Source: Xanthoparmelia taractica
Lineage: Eukaryota; Ascomycota; Lecanoromycetes; Lecanorales; Parmeliaceae
Assembly (NCBI GenBank): GCA_033085395.1
Contig: JANQBS010000028.1
Location: forward strand, 1 to 64,000
DNA: 64,000 nucleotides
Direction: 5' to 3'
Below are positions 46,215-57,094 of the stretch, one piece after another (the first letter of the stretch is position 1; each line of letters starts with the position of its first letter). Position numbers and translations under genes: made by a program. The notes below the pieces were generated by a model. The model was not told the origin of the DNA. It saw nothing but the letters and a program-made list of their open reading frames with translations, and made no database searches.

Positions 46215-46943
46215 TTAGTAATGTCCACCATACGATCTCGAGACAGGGTTCGCGGGCCTCAGGGTGCCTTTGAAAGAACGATGAATAGCGATAACCTCGT
46301 CGACGCATTCCGAAAAGTCGCACTCCATCTCAGTTGCTTTCGTTCCGTTCCTGTAGGCTACCATTACGTTGCTCTTTTGAAGCTCGCTTGTCCTTGGAAG
46401 ACCAATCAATGGCTGCAGCACTTCAAAGATAAGGCTTCGCACGCTGCCTGGATCCGTCCTTCTCCTCGCAGGCAATATTGTGCAAGTCTCCGTCCATATA
46501 ATCTTTACTGTGCGGAGCCTACGAGCCCTGAGGAGTACCATGCAAATTTCTTTGACGTTTGCTTTGATAATATCCCCATAGGTGTTTTGGTCGAGTCCGC
46601 GCGACTCCCAAAATAGCCAATGGAACATGGCAAATCTGATATGTGCCCTTCTTATATAGGGTAGAATCAGCACCATAGGTTCCACCTGGAAGATCATAGA
46701 GCTGAAGTGATTTCGCTGGGAGGCAAAGAAGGTCCAATAGTTTTCGCCGTAAAAGACTTCCTTCGCCTCCAAAGACGTCTGGCGACTAGTTTCAAGGATT
46801 CTAGATTGAAAGCCAAAGCTACAGTAGCCAAAGGCATTGGAGTCGTCTGGATATGGGGCCTTAATCAAAGGCGACTTGAACGACCGCAGCTCTCTGTAGA
46901 TCTGGAAGCGTATTTCAGCTGGTAGCGAAAAGAATGAAGGCAT
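46215..46943 (-). CDS. F-box-like / 2EXR-type fungal protein
   Basis: Single-exon protein of 242 residues. The N-terminus MPSFFSLPAEIRFQIYRELR is the F-box-like LP.E.R..IY motif that is very common in expanded fungal families, followed by FQSRILETSRQTSLEAKEVF and YGENYWTFFA, the typical continuation (I..TCR...EA..ilY). The rest (IRRAHIRFAMFHWLF; RRLRTVKIIWTE) is a leucine/arginine-rich alpha/beta region. True F-box proteins recruit substrates to SCF ubiquitin ligases; for this truncated-motif class that role is unproven. It diverges from the rhomboid gene. Confidence 0.8.
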   Translation of the reverse strand: MPSFFSLPAEIRFQIYRELRSFKSPLIKAPYPDDSNAFGYCSFGFQSRILETSRQTSLEAKEVFYGENYWTFFASQRNHFSSMIFQVEPMVLILPYIRRAHIRFAMFHWLFWESRGLDQNTYGDIIKANVKEICMVLLRARRLRTVKIIWTETCTILPARRRTDPGSVRSLIFEVLQPLIGLPRTSELQKSNVMVAYRNGTKATEMECDFSECVDEVIAIHRSFKGTLRPANPVSRSYGGHY

Positions 46944-47431
46944 GCTTGCTGTGCTGGCCTAGTGAATAGAGAGAAATAAAGAGCAGTACGAGAAGACTTT
47001 TCTGAATAATGATAGTCTGTACGATGTAAAAGTGCCGGGCTGGAGAAAGGAAGAGAAGGCTGTAGAGGAAGCACTGGGACGGGCTGAGTGGCCTTGGTGA
47101 GTAGTCTTTAGTTATACATTCGTCCACTCATGAGGTTTGGCGTGGACACCTCAATATCATTCCGTGTAGCCCATGCAAGGGACATGAAGTACCTATGGTC
47201 AAAGATCCCAGTCTTTCACAGATGCGGTTAAGTGCGATATCGGCAGCAGAAACAATCAAGCAGCAATTGTGGGCAGATCCATGCTACCGTACATCTACAC
47301 TATGAGAGGAGACTCAAGTCGGTCTTTAATGATCGTAATTAGATGTCTCTTTCACGTCGGGCCTGCTCGATAGCTCCAGGCCTTTTCCTTCAACGCGCTC
47401 TTACTTGAAGTGGAACACCTTATCTGTAACC
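46944..47431. promoter_or_regulatory. Bidirectional promoter region, F-box-like / rhomboid
   Basis: 488 bp between divergent start codons. No clear regulatory motif could be assigned by eye. Confidence 0.4.
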
Positions 47432-48474
47432 ATGACCTCGATCCGTCAATTGTCCACTCGACTGGGGCTTGCACAACCGGGGCATGGCAATCTACTCCGA
47501 ATACCACTGTCGAAACGGTCAAGCCAATGCTATACTCGGCTGGGACGGGTGGGTGCTCTACGCTCCTTAGGCCTCATTGTTGCTAACATTCCTCTTCCCC
47601 ACAGATGTTACCACTCCAGCAGAGAGAGCCTCTGAGATCAGTATTTACACGACCGCTATGGTCTCACCGCAGAAATTACAATCAGAGCAGCTACGGCTAC
47701 TACACTCCCGAGTCTTTCTGGGCGCGCAATAAGTCAACAATAGTCATTGGAGGTGTCATTGGCCTCTGCTGCGGTACCTATTTCTACCAGTGGACCGCTG
47801 AAAAAATAGCAGAACAGGGTGATCACACTTTGAGCGATCAGCTCCAGCAGAACCTCATCAGCTCGGCGAAAAACATAAGAGAAGGACGTTGGTGGGTGGT
47901 GCTTACTAGCTCCTTCGCCCACGGCGACCTGGTACATCTGGGCATCAACATGTATTGCTTATGGATTTTTGGGACAAGCCTTGTCCACGGACTCGGAGTA
48001 TCTTGCTTCATGGGATTGTGGGCGGTTTCTGCGGTATCTTGTTCGGCAGCCCAGATCTACTGGCAGAACACGCAAGAGAGGCTGCGAAGGGAGACGGCAG
48101 GCCGACGCTGGGAAAGACCCGAAGAATTCTCAGTACTAGGCATACCAATCAGCGGAGAAAGGGCCGTAGCGATAGCCGGTGCTAGCGGTTCCCTTGAGCC
48201 GCATTACGGAGGAAGCATAGGTGCCTCTGGGGTCCTTTGTGGTCTAACGGGCACACTCCTGTGCCTTGCGCCAAGGATGCGGGTGCTGGTGTTCTTCCTC
48301 TCTGCGCCCCTCTGGAGCACCCAACTCATCTTCGTTGTAGGAAGTGTGTACTGTATGGCCACAGGCTCCGTCCAATTCTTCGGACACGCAGGACATCTTG
48401 GTGGTATGGCGGCTGGCGTTGCGTACTATTACGGAGTGGCGCGGCCCTGGTTGCGGAGGGCTGGAAGGCTCTGA
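47432..48474 (+). CDS. Rhomboid-family serine protease, probably mitochondrial
   Basis: Intramembrane protease of 328 residues. Exons: 47432-47548 and 47605-48474; the 56-nt intron has a TGCTAAC branch. The first exon MTSIRQLSTRLGLAQPGHGN plus LRSVFTRPLWSHRRNY gives an arginine-rich, acid-free N-terminus of about 65 residues, consistent with a mitochondrial presequence. The membrane part shows WWVVLTSSFAHGDLVHLGIN (helix 2 with the conserved His/Asn), the catalytic serine in GSIGASGVLCG and the catalytic histidine in FGHAGHLGGMAAG. Mitochondrial rhomboids (Pcp1/PARL type) process dynamin-like GTPases and quality-control proteins. Assignment to that branch rather than a Golgi rhomboid rests on the presequence only. 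The open frame would begin at 47405 without ATG; the start at 47432 has a good context. Confidence 0.88.
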
Positions 48475-49137
48475 ACCGTTTAAGAGTACTACGACATCCT
48501 CAGCATCATTGTTCCCCTTAAAGCACCAGGGTTCTACGAGAGTGCTTCTAGGAAGATATCCAAGCTTCGTCATGGCAAGCGGAGCACAGGGTCATGGTAT
48601 ACCTCAAGCTCTGACGGACGACTAGCGATTTATCTAGGCTTCTTCGGGACCCATGGTCAAAGCATCGTAACGAACACTTGTCACGCTGGAGGACAGCCAT
48701 GCTGCTATGAACAAGAAGAGGATTGGAAGAAGGGGAGGACGAAACGCCAGATTTCGGTTTTATCTACCTGTGCTCAGTCACAGCATACCATAGATATATA
48801 GATGCAGACCGGTAGAGGTAGATCGTGACGAACCGCTGTATCTAAGATATAGCTACGAATGAAGCTTTGTTCATCGTTTTTGAAGTTTCTACAGGCCTCC
48901 TACTTAATCACTTCAATTTCGGCCAAGAGTACCGGCGGTCCCTTAGCGTACATGTGTTAGTAACACCCTTGGAGATTGGCAAAGCTGTGGGCGTACATCA
49001 CGATTGTAGAGCGGAAGAGTATCTGTATTGACTCACGTGTCGCTTGGCTCTATCAATCATAACTCATATGCACGCCCATCGCCTCAAGAATTGATACCCA
49101 AGCTCTTCCCGCAATCCAGCACACGACAAGCAAACAT
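48475..49137. other. Convergent intergenic region
   Basis: 663 bp between the 3' ends of the rhomboid gene (+) and the PP28-like gene (-). Nothing beyond presumed 3' UTRs is seen. Confidence 0.5.
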
Positions 49138-49994
49138 TCATGGCTTCTTCTTGCCGCCCTTCCCGCTAGCCCCAGCGGTTCCCATAGCAGCCTCCCTCCT
49201 CTTGCTATCTTTCGCGTCTAGCTCCCTTTGTCGCTCCTTCTCTTGGCTTTCCTTCTCCTCCTTTTCTGCCTTCTTTCTTGCGGCTTCCTGCTCCCGTTTT
49301 TCTCTTATCAGACTCAGCCGTGCGAGATCTGCCCTGGCCTCGTCGGTTTTGCCCTCAGCATGCAGCTTCTGATATCGCTCTTTTGCTTGCTGCGCTTGAA
49401 GAGCTTCACGCTCACGACGGGAGAGTTGGCTGACTGGTGTGGATTTCGAAGGTTTGGAGGGACCCTCTGTAGGTTGAATGGGAGCAGCGGATGCCTGGGA
49501 CCTAGATTTGGCAGTATGATTTGGGTTTGCTGGGGCCAATTCGTCATCCTCTTCTTCCTCGGAAGAGGAGGAGGGCAAGTCGCCTGGAGCAGCGGCTTTT
49601 GAAGCCTTTTTCTTGATAGCTGCCTCTTTCTTTGCTTTGGCGGCAGCACGGCGCTGTTCACGTGTCATAGGAGGCTTATTTGGGTCTTCGTCTTCCGATG
49701 ATGATTCCTCTTCAGATGATTCATCTTCTGAGGATGACGACTGAGCTTTGGCATCACGCTGGTCCTGAACATAATGTCAGATTACGCCGCAAGTACAAGG
49801 GACAAAGCCCCACTTACTCCCCACATGCCAATCGGATTGCCATCGGCATCCAACGGTGTGAGATTCTTGCTGAATTTCTTCCCTCCTATCTAAAAGTCAG
49901 TGAAGACTATGAGAGGCACTCGCAGGACTTGTGGCGTACCTCCTCTAGTAGGCTTGCTGAATTTGCCAGCTCGTCCTCTGCTACCCGGAGGCAT
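49138..49994 (-). CDS. PDAP1/PP28-type casein-kinase-substrate phosphoprotein
   Basis: Small, highly charged, heat-stable phosphoprotein of 249 residues. Minus-strand exons are 49994-49940, 49885-49818 and 49764-49138 (introns 54 and 53 nt). It begins MPPGSRGRAGKFSKPTRGGG and continues KKFSKNLTPLDADGNPIGMW, a conserved fungal N-terminus. An acidic serine cluster (SSSSEDESSEEESSSEDEDP) offers many casein-kinase-2 sites. The PP28 core reads MTREQRRAAAKAKKEAAIKK, LSRREREALQAQQAKERYQK, LHAEGKTDEARADLARL, then a K/E-rich coiled coil and GKGGKKKP. The human homologue was described as a PDGF-associated/heat- and acid-stable phosphoprotein; its molecular role is poorly defined. It diverges from the 851-residue gene across a shared promoter. 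Confidence 0.88.
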
Positions 49995-50718
49995 GCTGCA
50001 AAGGATTCTACGATATATGGGAGGCAGAAGAAAGGGCGAGGAGGGTATTCCAGGGCAACAATGATTCAAGAGGGAGTTGAAGCTCCTGCGTGGAATCACT
50101 GGCGTCTACTTCGTAGAAGTGTGACACAAGACTTCAAAGAGTTTGCCTTGTGTTGTTGTTGGAGGGGCATTTACCGGGTATTTTCGCAGATTGTTTAGTC
50201 CGCTCATTCCTCAGCCCTACCCACTAGCGTGCCCTCCTGTCCTCAAGATTGCACCTCAACGCTCTTGCGCATCTGGCCTGCCAGGAGTTTAATTCAATCA
50301 ACCCAACCCTACATTTTTTTCGAGTGGTCTAATTCAGGCAGAGTTACCTGTTGACGCTTTTCACGCGTGTGTAGCATCTGTGACTTCTGCTGCGCGACTT
50401 ACTCGTCCATCAAACTCGCGTCGATCGTCCGCACGGCTAGGCCTTGGGGGAACATCAAAAGTTCGAGCAGGCTGTCGGCCTCTGGCTGAAACGCCTCACA
50501 GAAGCCCACTGACCAATCGCAAAGCTCGAATTCCTGGCCAAAATCACCGTCTTTCTCTCATGACACCAATGCGAAGTCTCTGCGAGCAGTGATTGTTGCT
50601 CGACGAAGAGTAGCAAGGTTCACAACGCTGGCTGTGAACCGTTTCCATGCGATTTAATACCAAGGACTGCGACAGCTGAACGGTATCTTGCCCCCCGGAG
50701 TTGATAAAATAATCGAGA
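49995..50718. promoter_or_regulatory. Bidirectional promoter region, PP28-like / prion-like gene
   Basis: 724 bp between divergent start codons. No open frame here has a motif. It probably drives both genes. Confidence 0.45.
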
Positions 50719-53345
50719 ATGGCGGGAAAACGAAAGCGGGCGGACACCTTGGGAATGGGAGAGGTTGAAGGAGGGCAAGTGAATGGCAGCGGGCAAATGA
50801 ATCAACAGGAGAGGTTCCGGGAATGGCTAGCCGATATAATGGAAATACTGAGAGAGTGAGCCACCTTTGACCAAGTGGTCACCGCGCTCAACCACCAGAA
50901 TGATAGTAACTAATCATACCTTACAGCCAAGACACCACCCCTTCTACATTCGACCGCCCCATTACCACCTCTATACAGGAAACCCATGGCGCAAAGCGTA
51001 CCAAGCTTTCCGAGTCCTCTGAAAAGACCACCATCGCCACCCTCATAGAGAGCAATGCCTACACTTCGATTGAAGACTTTATCAAAGATGTAGACTGTGC
51101 AACGTCCAGTATCATGGAGGAACTACAGGAAAAGATCAGTGCCGGTGTAACTTTGTCACCCTATCAAACGGCACGTACGGAGGTATCCCGCGTCCGAGCA
51201 GTGAAGAATGAGCTTGACAAGCTTGTGTCGAGGGAAATCGTCCGCAGGCCTGAGATAGTCAGATTGTCAAAAGACGTCAAAACCGAACTGGTGAATGAGC
51301 AAGACGCCAAATCTAGCTTTGATTCTTCAGGAAACAATGCTTTAACTCTCTTGGGCAATATGGGGAGTGGTCGGACAGGACAGCTCTTCACCAGCTTACG
51401 CAAGCCCACCGCATCCGATGAACCACTCAATGAAGCTGCATTGCCAAACGGCATAACTGCGACCAAGATAATTCCAATACATAGTATAAATGATACCGAG
51501 GACAAGAAGCGTGTACCCACGTTGGGAGAACGCTTTCCATACCCAGCTGGTCTACTTCCTCTACCACTACCGAAACAATCAAGACATACAGCAACAAGAA
51601 GCTCGTCCGTGAATTGGTACAACCCTATTGAGGGCGAGGCCAAAAGCAAGTCTGGCAGGCGAGATGGCTATACATCGCAACCACTGCCGACTGGCCAGTG
51701 GCTGACATACAATGCGGCCCCTTCCCCCACACAAATTGTGTCTCCAGAATCTAAGCGCAAACAGCGTGATCGAGCTTTGAGCATTGGCGAGCCTCAGACT
51801 TCCATATCACAAGAGGCAATGCTTGCGCATGACCAGGCAAAGGAGGATGCTTTGTTTCGCAGTGTGTACTCCAGCTTTGCACCGGACAGTGATGACTCTG
51901 GAGCAGTTATCTCTGAGCAGCAGAAGAACCGCTTCTGGTGGAGCAAATATGGAGAGCAGAGGTACCATGAGATACTGGGAATGAGGGATGCTGGATTGTA
52001 TGAGGTGGAGACCAACGGCAGTGGAGACGAAGATGGCATAAATGAAGCAGAGATTCAAGAAGCCATCAGAACTTGGGAGCCTGACGAAACCCCGCCAGAA
52101 ATGAGACCACCCAAGGTTGTTAGTCTGGGAAGACCCGAAACCAGCAAAGAAGCCGATGATGTTTTGGCAGAAATCTCCGACCTGCTTGAGACTCTCGACT
52201 CGCACCAGCGTGTAAGGAACCTTACACTCGCAGCTAATGCGCGCACTGTGGGAGGACAGAACCCTCAGTCGACCGCAACCGGAACACCCTCCAGTCCTTC
52301 ATCGGCAGAATTCGATGTTTATGAGGTGCTAAAGGCGCAGCTTACGCTTATTGTGTCTACATTACCGCCTTATCTGGTTGCAAAGCTGGATGGCGATAAA
52401 TTAGGCGCACTCAACATCAGCACTAGAATACAGGTCGAGAGCAAGAACCAGAAAGGTACTATGGAGTCGGACGATTCTGGTCTCGGAGCGAGAGCAGTCC
52501 GGCCTGTAGCAACTCCAGGTATTCCACCGGCTACTAGTGCGTACACAAACGCCCCCACACGCAGCAGTAGCTACGCGGCTACCCCCGTCCAGCGTTACCA
52601 ACACCAGCCTGGGTACGGCGCTCAGACTGCACCTAGGCAATCATCGAACGCCGGCTACCTTCAGAATCCGCAATACTCGAATCGACCAGCCTCGTACAAC
52701 TACTCAGGTGGTGCAAGACCTACCTATCCCCCTCAGAGCCAACAACCTTCGCAGCGTGCGCCTTCATCTACCAACTATCCGCCACAGTACGCCCAGTCGT
52801 CGCAGTCTTTCGGTTCTTACCAGCATGGATACCGCGGCTACTCAGGAGTGGGCCAAAATGGGAGTAGTTACAACTACAATCAGCATTACTCGACCCCGCA
52901 AGCCCGTCCTCCGAACTCTGTCCCACCACCACAGGCTTATCGAGGGAGCCAGACTGACTATCAGCAACGAGCGGTGCCTCCGCAAGGTTACGGCTACGGC
53001 TCTGCTCCAGCTGGTGGGAGTGCATCTCCACATCAACAACGCTCATCATTCTCTGCCCCAGGCCAAACAGCTGCTCCTCCTCAGCGCCCTACAACGCTTT
53101 ATCACACGCATTCTTCACAGTATACCCCACAGACCCCAGCATCACCACTAGCTAATGGCACAAGGTCGTCTGGCTCTCCGACCCAACAAGGACATCTGAG
53201 TGCCGAGGAGCAGGCAGCTTTGATGGCCAGGCAGAAAGCTCAATTGGCAGATAGGCAAGGATCGGGTACGCCGCAACCTCCCGCGGGTCAGTATGGGCAG
53301 CAGAATGGGACGCCTGTTCCTCAACAGAATGGAGTAGCGGCATGA
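50719..53345 (+). CDS. Nuclear-type protein with prion-like Q/P/Y/S-rich tail (chromatin factor?)
   Basis: A predicted 851-residue protein. Exons: 50719-50855 and 50927-53345; the 71-nt intron has a CTAATC branch. It starts MAGKRKRADTLGMGEVEGG, with a basic nuclear-localisation-like motif. The junction gives EWLADIMEILRDQDTTPSTF, reminiscent of a bromodomain-like helix, followed by TLIESNAYTSIEDFIKDVD. A conserved-looking block has GERFPYPAGLLPLPLPKQSR and QPLPTGQWLTYNAAPSP, then SKRKQRDRALS. The middle is acidic and helical (WWSKYGEQRYHEILGMRDAG). From about residue 590 the protein is a Q/Y/S/P/G-rich low-complexity domain of 260 residues with few charges, typical of prion-like/phase-separating tails. 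I suspect a chromatin-remodelling (RSC-type) subunit from general resemblance, but cannot name the family. Confidence 0.75.
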
Positions 53346-54242
53346 TAATTTCATCGTGGACGGCCGCGTAATTGGATTCTCGATATGTCATGCATTTTTA
53401 GAAAGCGAAGGTGTTCTACGTTATAGATCCAAGAGACGGACAAGCTCAAGCGGTCACAAATAATCATATCAATCAATGCAGTTTGAGATCTAGGACTAGA
53501 ACTCCATCTATATGTAAGAACAATGAGATTGAGGATGTCGGCATTTCCTTAATCGGACTCGATCCATCATCCATCATCCATACAACCCTGTAAGGGTGTG
53601 AACATAAAAGTACCAAAGTAGAAAGGCGTTATTTTTGTATGCGCCACCAGCTCAGACGTGCATGAAACTCACCTTATCGGTCAAATCAAACTATCCCCGA
53701 ACGCCGCCTCCTGACGAATCTAACCCGCTTCACTCTTCCCAGCGAGCACCTCCATCCACTTCAATTGACCTTGCATATCCATGCGGCCATGCCACTCATC
53801 CTGAACCACCATCGCAAGTAAGGCAATGGTGTTGATTTGTTAGGATATGGCTTGCAGGTTTGCCGCCCCAAGGTTAGAGTTCATGAGGAAGAGGAGGTGG
53901 CTTTGACACTCGATTGCGCCGTGGGTTCGCATGGCTATGGCTATGACCCTTGGGGTTTCCAGGCCTACTGTTTCATGTGACTGTGGGTTGATTATTCTTA
54001 TACCATTCTTAGGAGCCGATGCTTAATATCATGTCTATTACTTATTGGTCCGTGCTGATCCAGGATTCCTGCTAGATACTCTGCCATTTGGTCACCGATG
54101 CGGCTCCCATACTTCAGTATTCAAAGGACAGCACAACAATAGAACGATTCCGTCGACTTAACGTCTCTCCTGATTTACCAATCGATACTGACTATCACCC
54201 GGAATTCGTCGATTCGGACGATTGACTGGACAATTACCCAGG
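53346..54242. other. Intergenic, no supported gene
   Basis: About 900 bp of 3' flank and promoter sequence between two plus-strand genes. A CATCATCCATCATCCAT imperfect repeat occurs near 53565. Confidence 0.5.
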
Positions 54243-55943
54243 ATGCCTTCCCTTGGGGGCACTCGACGCCGGCACTCGAAGCAGTCATCTTCCTCCTCAT
54301 CCTCCCACAAAAAGGCCTCCCCATCTGTCATATCCACAGTTTCCTCAGCAAGTAGCAACGCGACTCTTACACCTAAATCCATGCTTCCGTCGAGCATGCG
54401 ACCCTCCAAGCGCCCAAACGTGAAGAAAGAACCAGTCAAGCAGGTACATCACCATCATGATCGGTCTCCAAGTACCAACGACTCGAACAAAGAGAACATT
54501 GACGTTTTTGCATTTATGGAACACGAAGAGGATGAAGAGGACCGCGACACCGTGGAAGAGAAGGACCATAAAGAGAGTCATTTCGAAGAGGAGAAGCAAT
54601 CGTCTAGCGAGAACTCCAATTCCAGCTCTGCGCAGATGATGGTCCCACCCCAGCGCTCTCCGAGATACAGCGATCTAGAAGTGCAAGATGGCGTGCAGCG
54701 CGCGTGGGGACGAGGGAGTCTTCACTCGGACTCCGGTATTTCGGTGCGGTCGAGTAGTCCGGATCAGGGCTCACCTGTTATGCAACACAAGCTACCCACA
54801 GTCTTCGACGAACCTGATACCCAGCATGACCTGCAAGACTCCTACTTCATGGAACCAAACGGCTTTCAGCTCAATCCCGACCCTACTGCTGACCGCAATC
54901 TAGCTTTCCGACACAAGCATTGGCCCTCGCTCGAGACTGACCATAATCAAGGCCCCCAGGCTTACTACGCCCCATCACCGCCTATGCTGGCTCAGACTGC
55001 TCACGACCCCAGCGTCGAGTTGTCTGAAATGTCACCGAGGCTTCCACGTCGATTGATTCGAGACATTCCACGTAGAGCGCAGCCTCGGCCCAAGGCCAGC
55101 ACGACAGGCTACGAATTTCTGGCGTCAAACATTCATGCCAAGGACGATGCGTTGCTGAAACCCATCTATCGCAAGTTCGAGATGCTCAACAATCGCATGT
55201 TGCTGTTCTTGCAAGATGAAATATCCGAAATGGAGGAGCAGCTGAAAGATCTTGACGGTGCTATTGCTCTCGAAGAGCAGAGTAATTCAGGGAGGTTGGC
55301 GTCAAGAAGGGCAGAAGCCAAGCTGCCATCACGATTGCAATGGCATAGGTTGGACCTACTGGGGAGGAGCTTTGCGAAGGTTGAGCAATACAGTGAGCAA
55401 CGCTTACCCAAACCCCTCTCAATGGCCAAGGTCAATGATTTAATTTGTTGCCAGATCGTGCCCTTACCTCCTACGGTAACCTAACCAAGTCTCTCGAGCC
55501 TGCTTCCGATGCCGACATCAGTGCCTATCGCTCCTGGATCACTAAACACACTCCCGTGGTAGAGTCCGAAAGTGCCTTCTTGAACCAAGACTCAGACCTC
55601 CTCTCCGTGTCTTCCCATTCAGCGCCTAGATCAGACTTTCGGTCTGGCACCGCCCTGGAGACGCCCGTCATCGTTGTGACGTTTGGACTACTTTCAACCA
55701 TCATCGTGTTCAAGCTGGTGCCGCAGATACTAGCCAGACTAGTCATCAGCGCTATGGTTGGAGTGGCGAGTCTATGCACATGGAGTCCGGAGGTGATGAA
55801 TAAGCCGGGCAGTGTGCTGGATTGGGGAAAGGCTATTGCTACGTAGGTCGCCTTTGAAGGGCGAAAGCATTGAAAAAAGAACATGCTAATCGTGTGGTAG
55901 GTATACGGGTATAATGGGTATGCTTGCTGTTGTCGTGAGCTAA
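54243..55943 (+). CDS. DUF6594-type membrane protein
   Basis: A 526-residue fungal protein of unknown function. Exons: 54243-55392, 55455-55842 and 55901-55943. The open frame begins at a TTG (54222); the first ATG is 54243 (MPSLGGTRRRHSKQSSSSSS). About 300 N-terminal residues are disordered and S/H/E-rich. The DUF6594 core follows: LLKPIYRKFEMLNNRMLLFL, QDEISEMEEQLKDLD, LPSRLQWHRLDLLGRSF and, across intron 1, VEQYNRALTSYGNLTKSLEP, then YRSWITKHTP. The C-terminus has two hydrophobic helices, PVIVVTFGLLSTIIVFKLVP and ARLVISAMVGVASLCTW, and the last exon ends YTGIMGMLAVVVS. These match the usual helical domain plus C-terminal transmembrane arrangement. Role unknown. Confidence 0.82.
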
Positions 55944-57094
55944 GGCCTGCAGGTCTTCGACAGATCTATCTTTAAATGCTATGATTTAACTACGGCCTTT
56001 TACGGTGTTTTGGAAGCGAGCTGGAGCTGTAGGACGCACTTTTGTTTAGGGATTTGATTTAGGCGATACCCTCAACGGATACGGCACGGCGGTTGCAGAT
56101 GAACGATATATGTGGGTAAAGGCATGGGAATCAAACGCAGCTCTCAGGGGTTCATGGCCACACGACGGCAGGAGTTTGGCTTTGCTGTCTTTGAAGAATG
56201 GCAGGAACGGTGGTAATTTGGGGTGTGTCTCGGAATGGACACTTGAACTGCGGGAGCAGACTTACAGATACCCTGTTTCGGCCTGGTGGTTTAGGTGTCC
56301 AAGCTTCCTGCTTTCAATGTGATGTACTAAGTTGAGATTATCATCCTCGCTCCTAAGCGCAGGTCTTAGCTGCACCTCCCAGTGGCGAGATCCAAGCCTA
56401 AGATATGATTATTTCTTTGTTCTTACCTCCAGAATTAGTGCACACACTCGCAAAAGGTAGGTCACCTGTCGGTTGAACACGAGACACCCCATCGCTCTTG
56501 CTCCACTTTTCCCTCCGCCATGTAAGCAAGAGCTCATATGCTGTCTCGCAGAGAGTATGATAGTATTTCGGTTCGTCAATGCAGACGAATGGGAAGATGA
56601 GCGGGTGCCACGGTAGGAATGTTGGGTTATGGGGCTGATGCACGTCAAGCCCCGGGCAACTACCGCCCCGAGCGGCTAAGCACCCTAAATTTAGGCCCTA
56701 AATATTAGGGGGGAGTTCCACTTCGCCTTCAACCCAATGGGGATGGGCAGCTCATCAGCTGAGGTCGAGCAACCTGTAGCCCAGGTGCACGAGGCTCTGC
56801 AATAGCCTCGGGACCAGGCTTGCATACTCCCAGACTCTGTCCGCTTTCATCAATAGTCACGTCGATGACTCTTACACCCAAGTCATTGGTCCGTCATCCT
56901 CTTTAGGCACGAGGGCGACGACAGAAGCCTACAAAGCGAGCCAGGCAGCCGTTCCCGTGCGCTTTGCCACTTTCAGTCTTCAGTGCCCAAATGGTCTCAT
57001 CTGTTCTATTCTCTTCTAAAATCTCCCTTCCGCCCCTCTAATATATGCATCGCGAGTTCGGTTTGCCGCGTCGCTCCTTAGTGTCGTTGTTTGT
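55944..57094. other. Intergenic region with possible exon fragment and palindromes
   Basis: No complete gene. On the minus strand, 56398 to about 56700 has an open frame LDVHQPHNPTFLPWHPLIFP, then FVCIDEPKYYHTLCETAYEL, ending near a GTAAGAAC donor-like site; it reads like protein but has no ATG or family. At 56684-56695 there is a perfect 12-bp palindrome CCTAAATTTAGG followed directly by the near-copy CCCTAAATATTAGGGG. The last 300 bp presumably hold the promoter of the NLR-like gene. Confidence 0.45.

Noticed and set aside
56398..56700. Minus frame with VHQPHNPTFLPWHPLIFP
   Set aside because: Looks like an exon fragment but lacks an ATG, a partner exon and a recognisable family.
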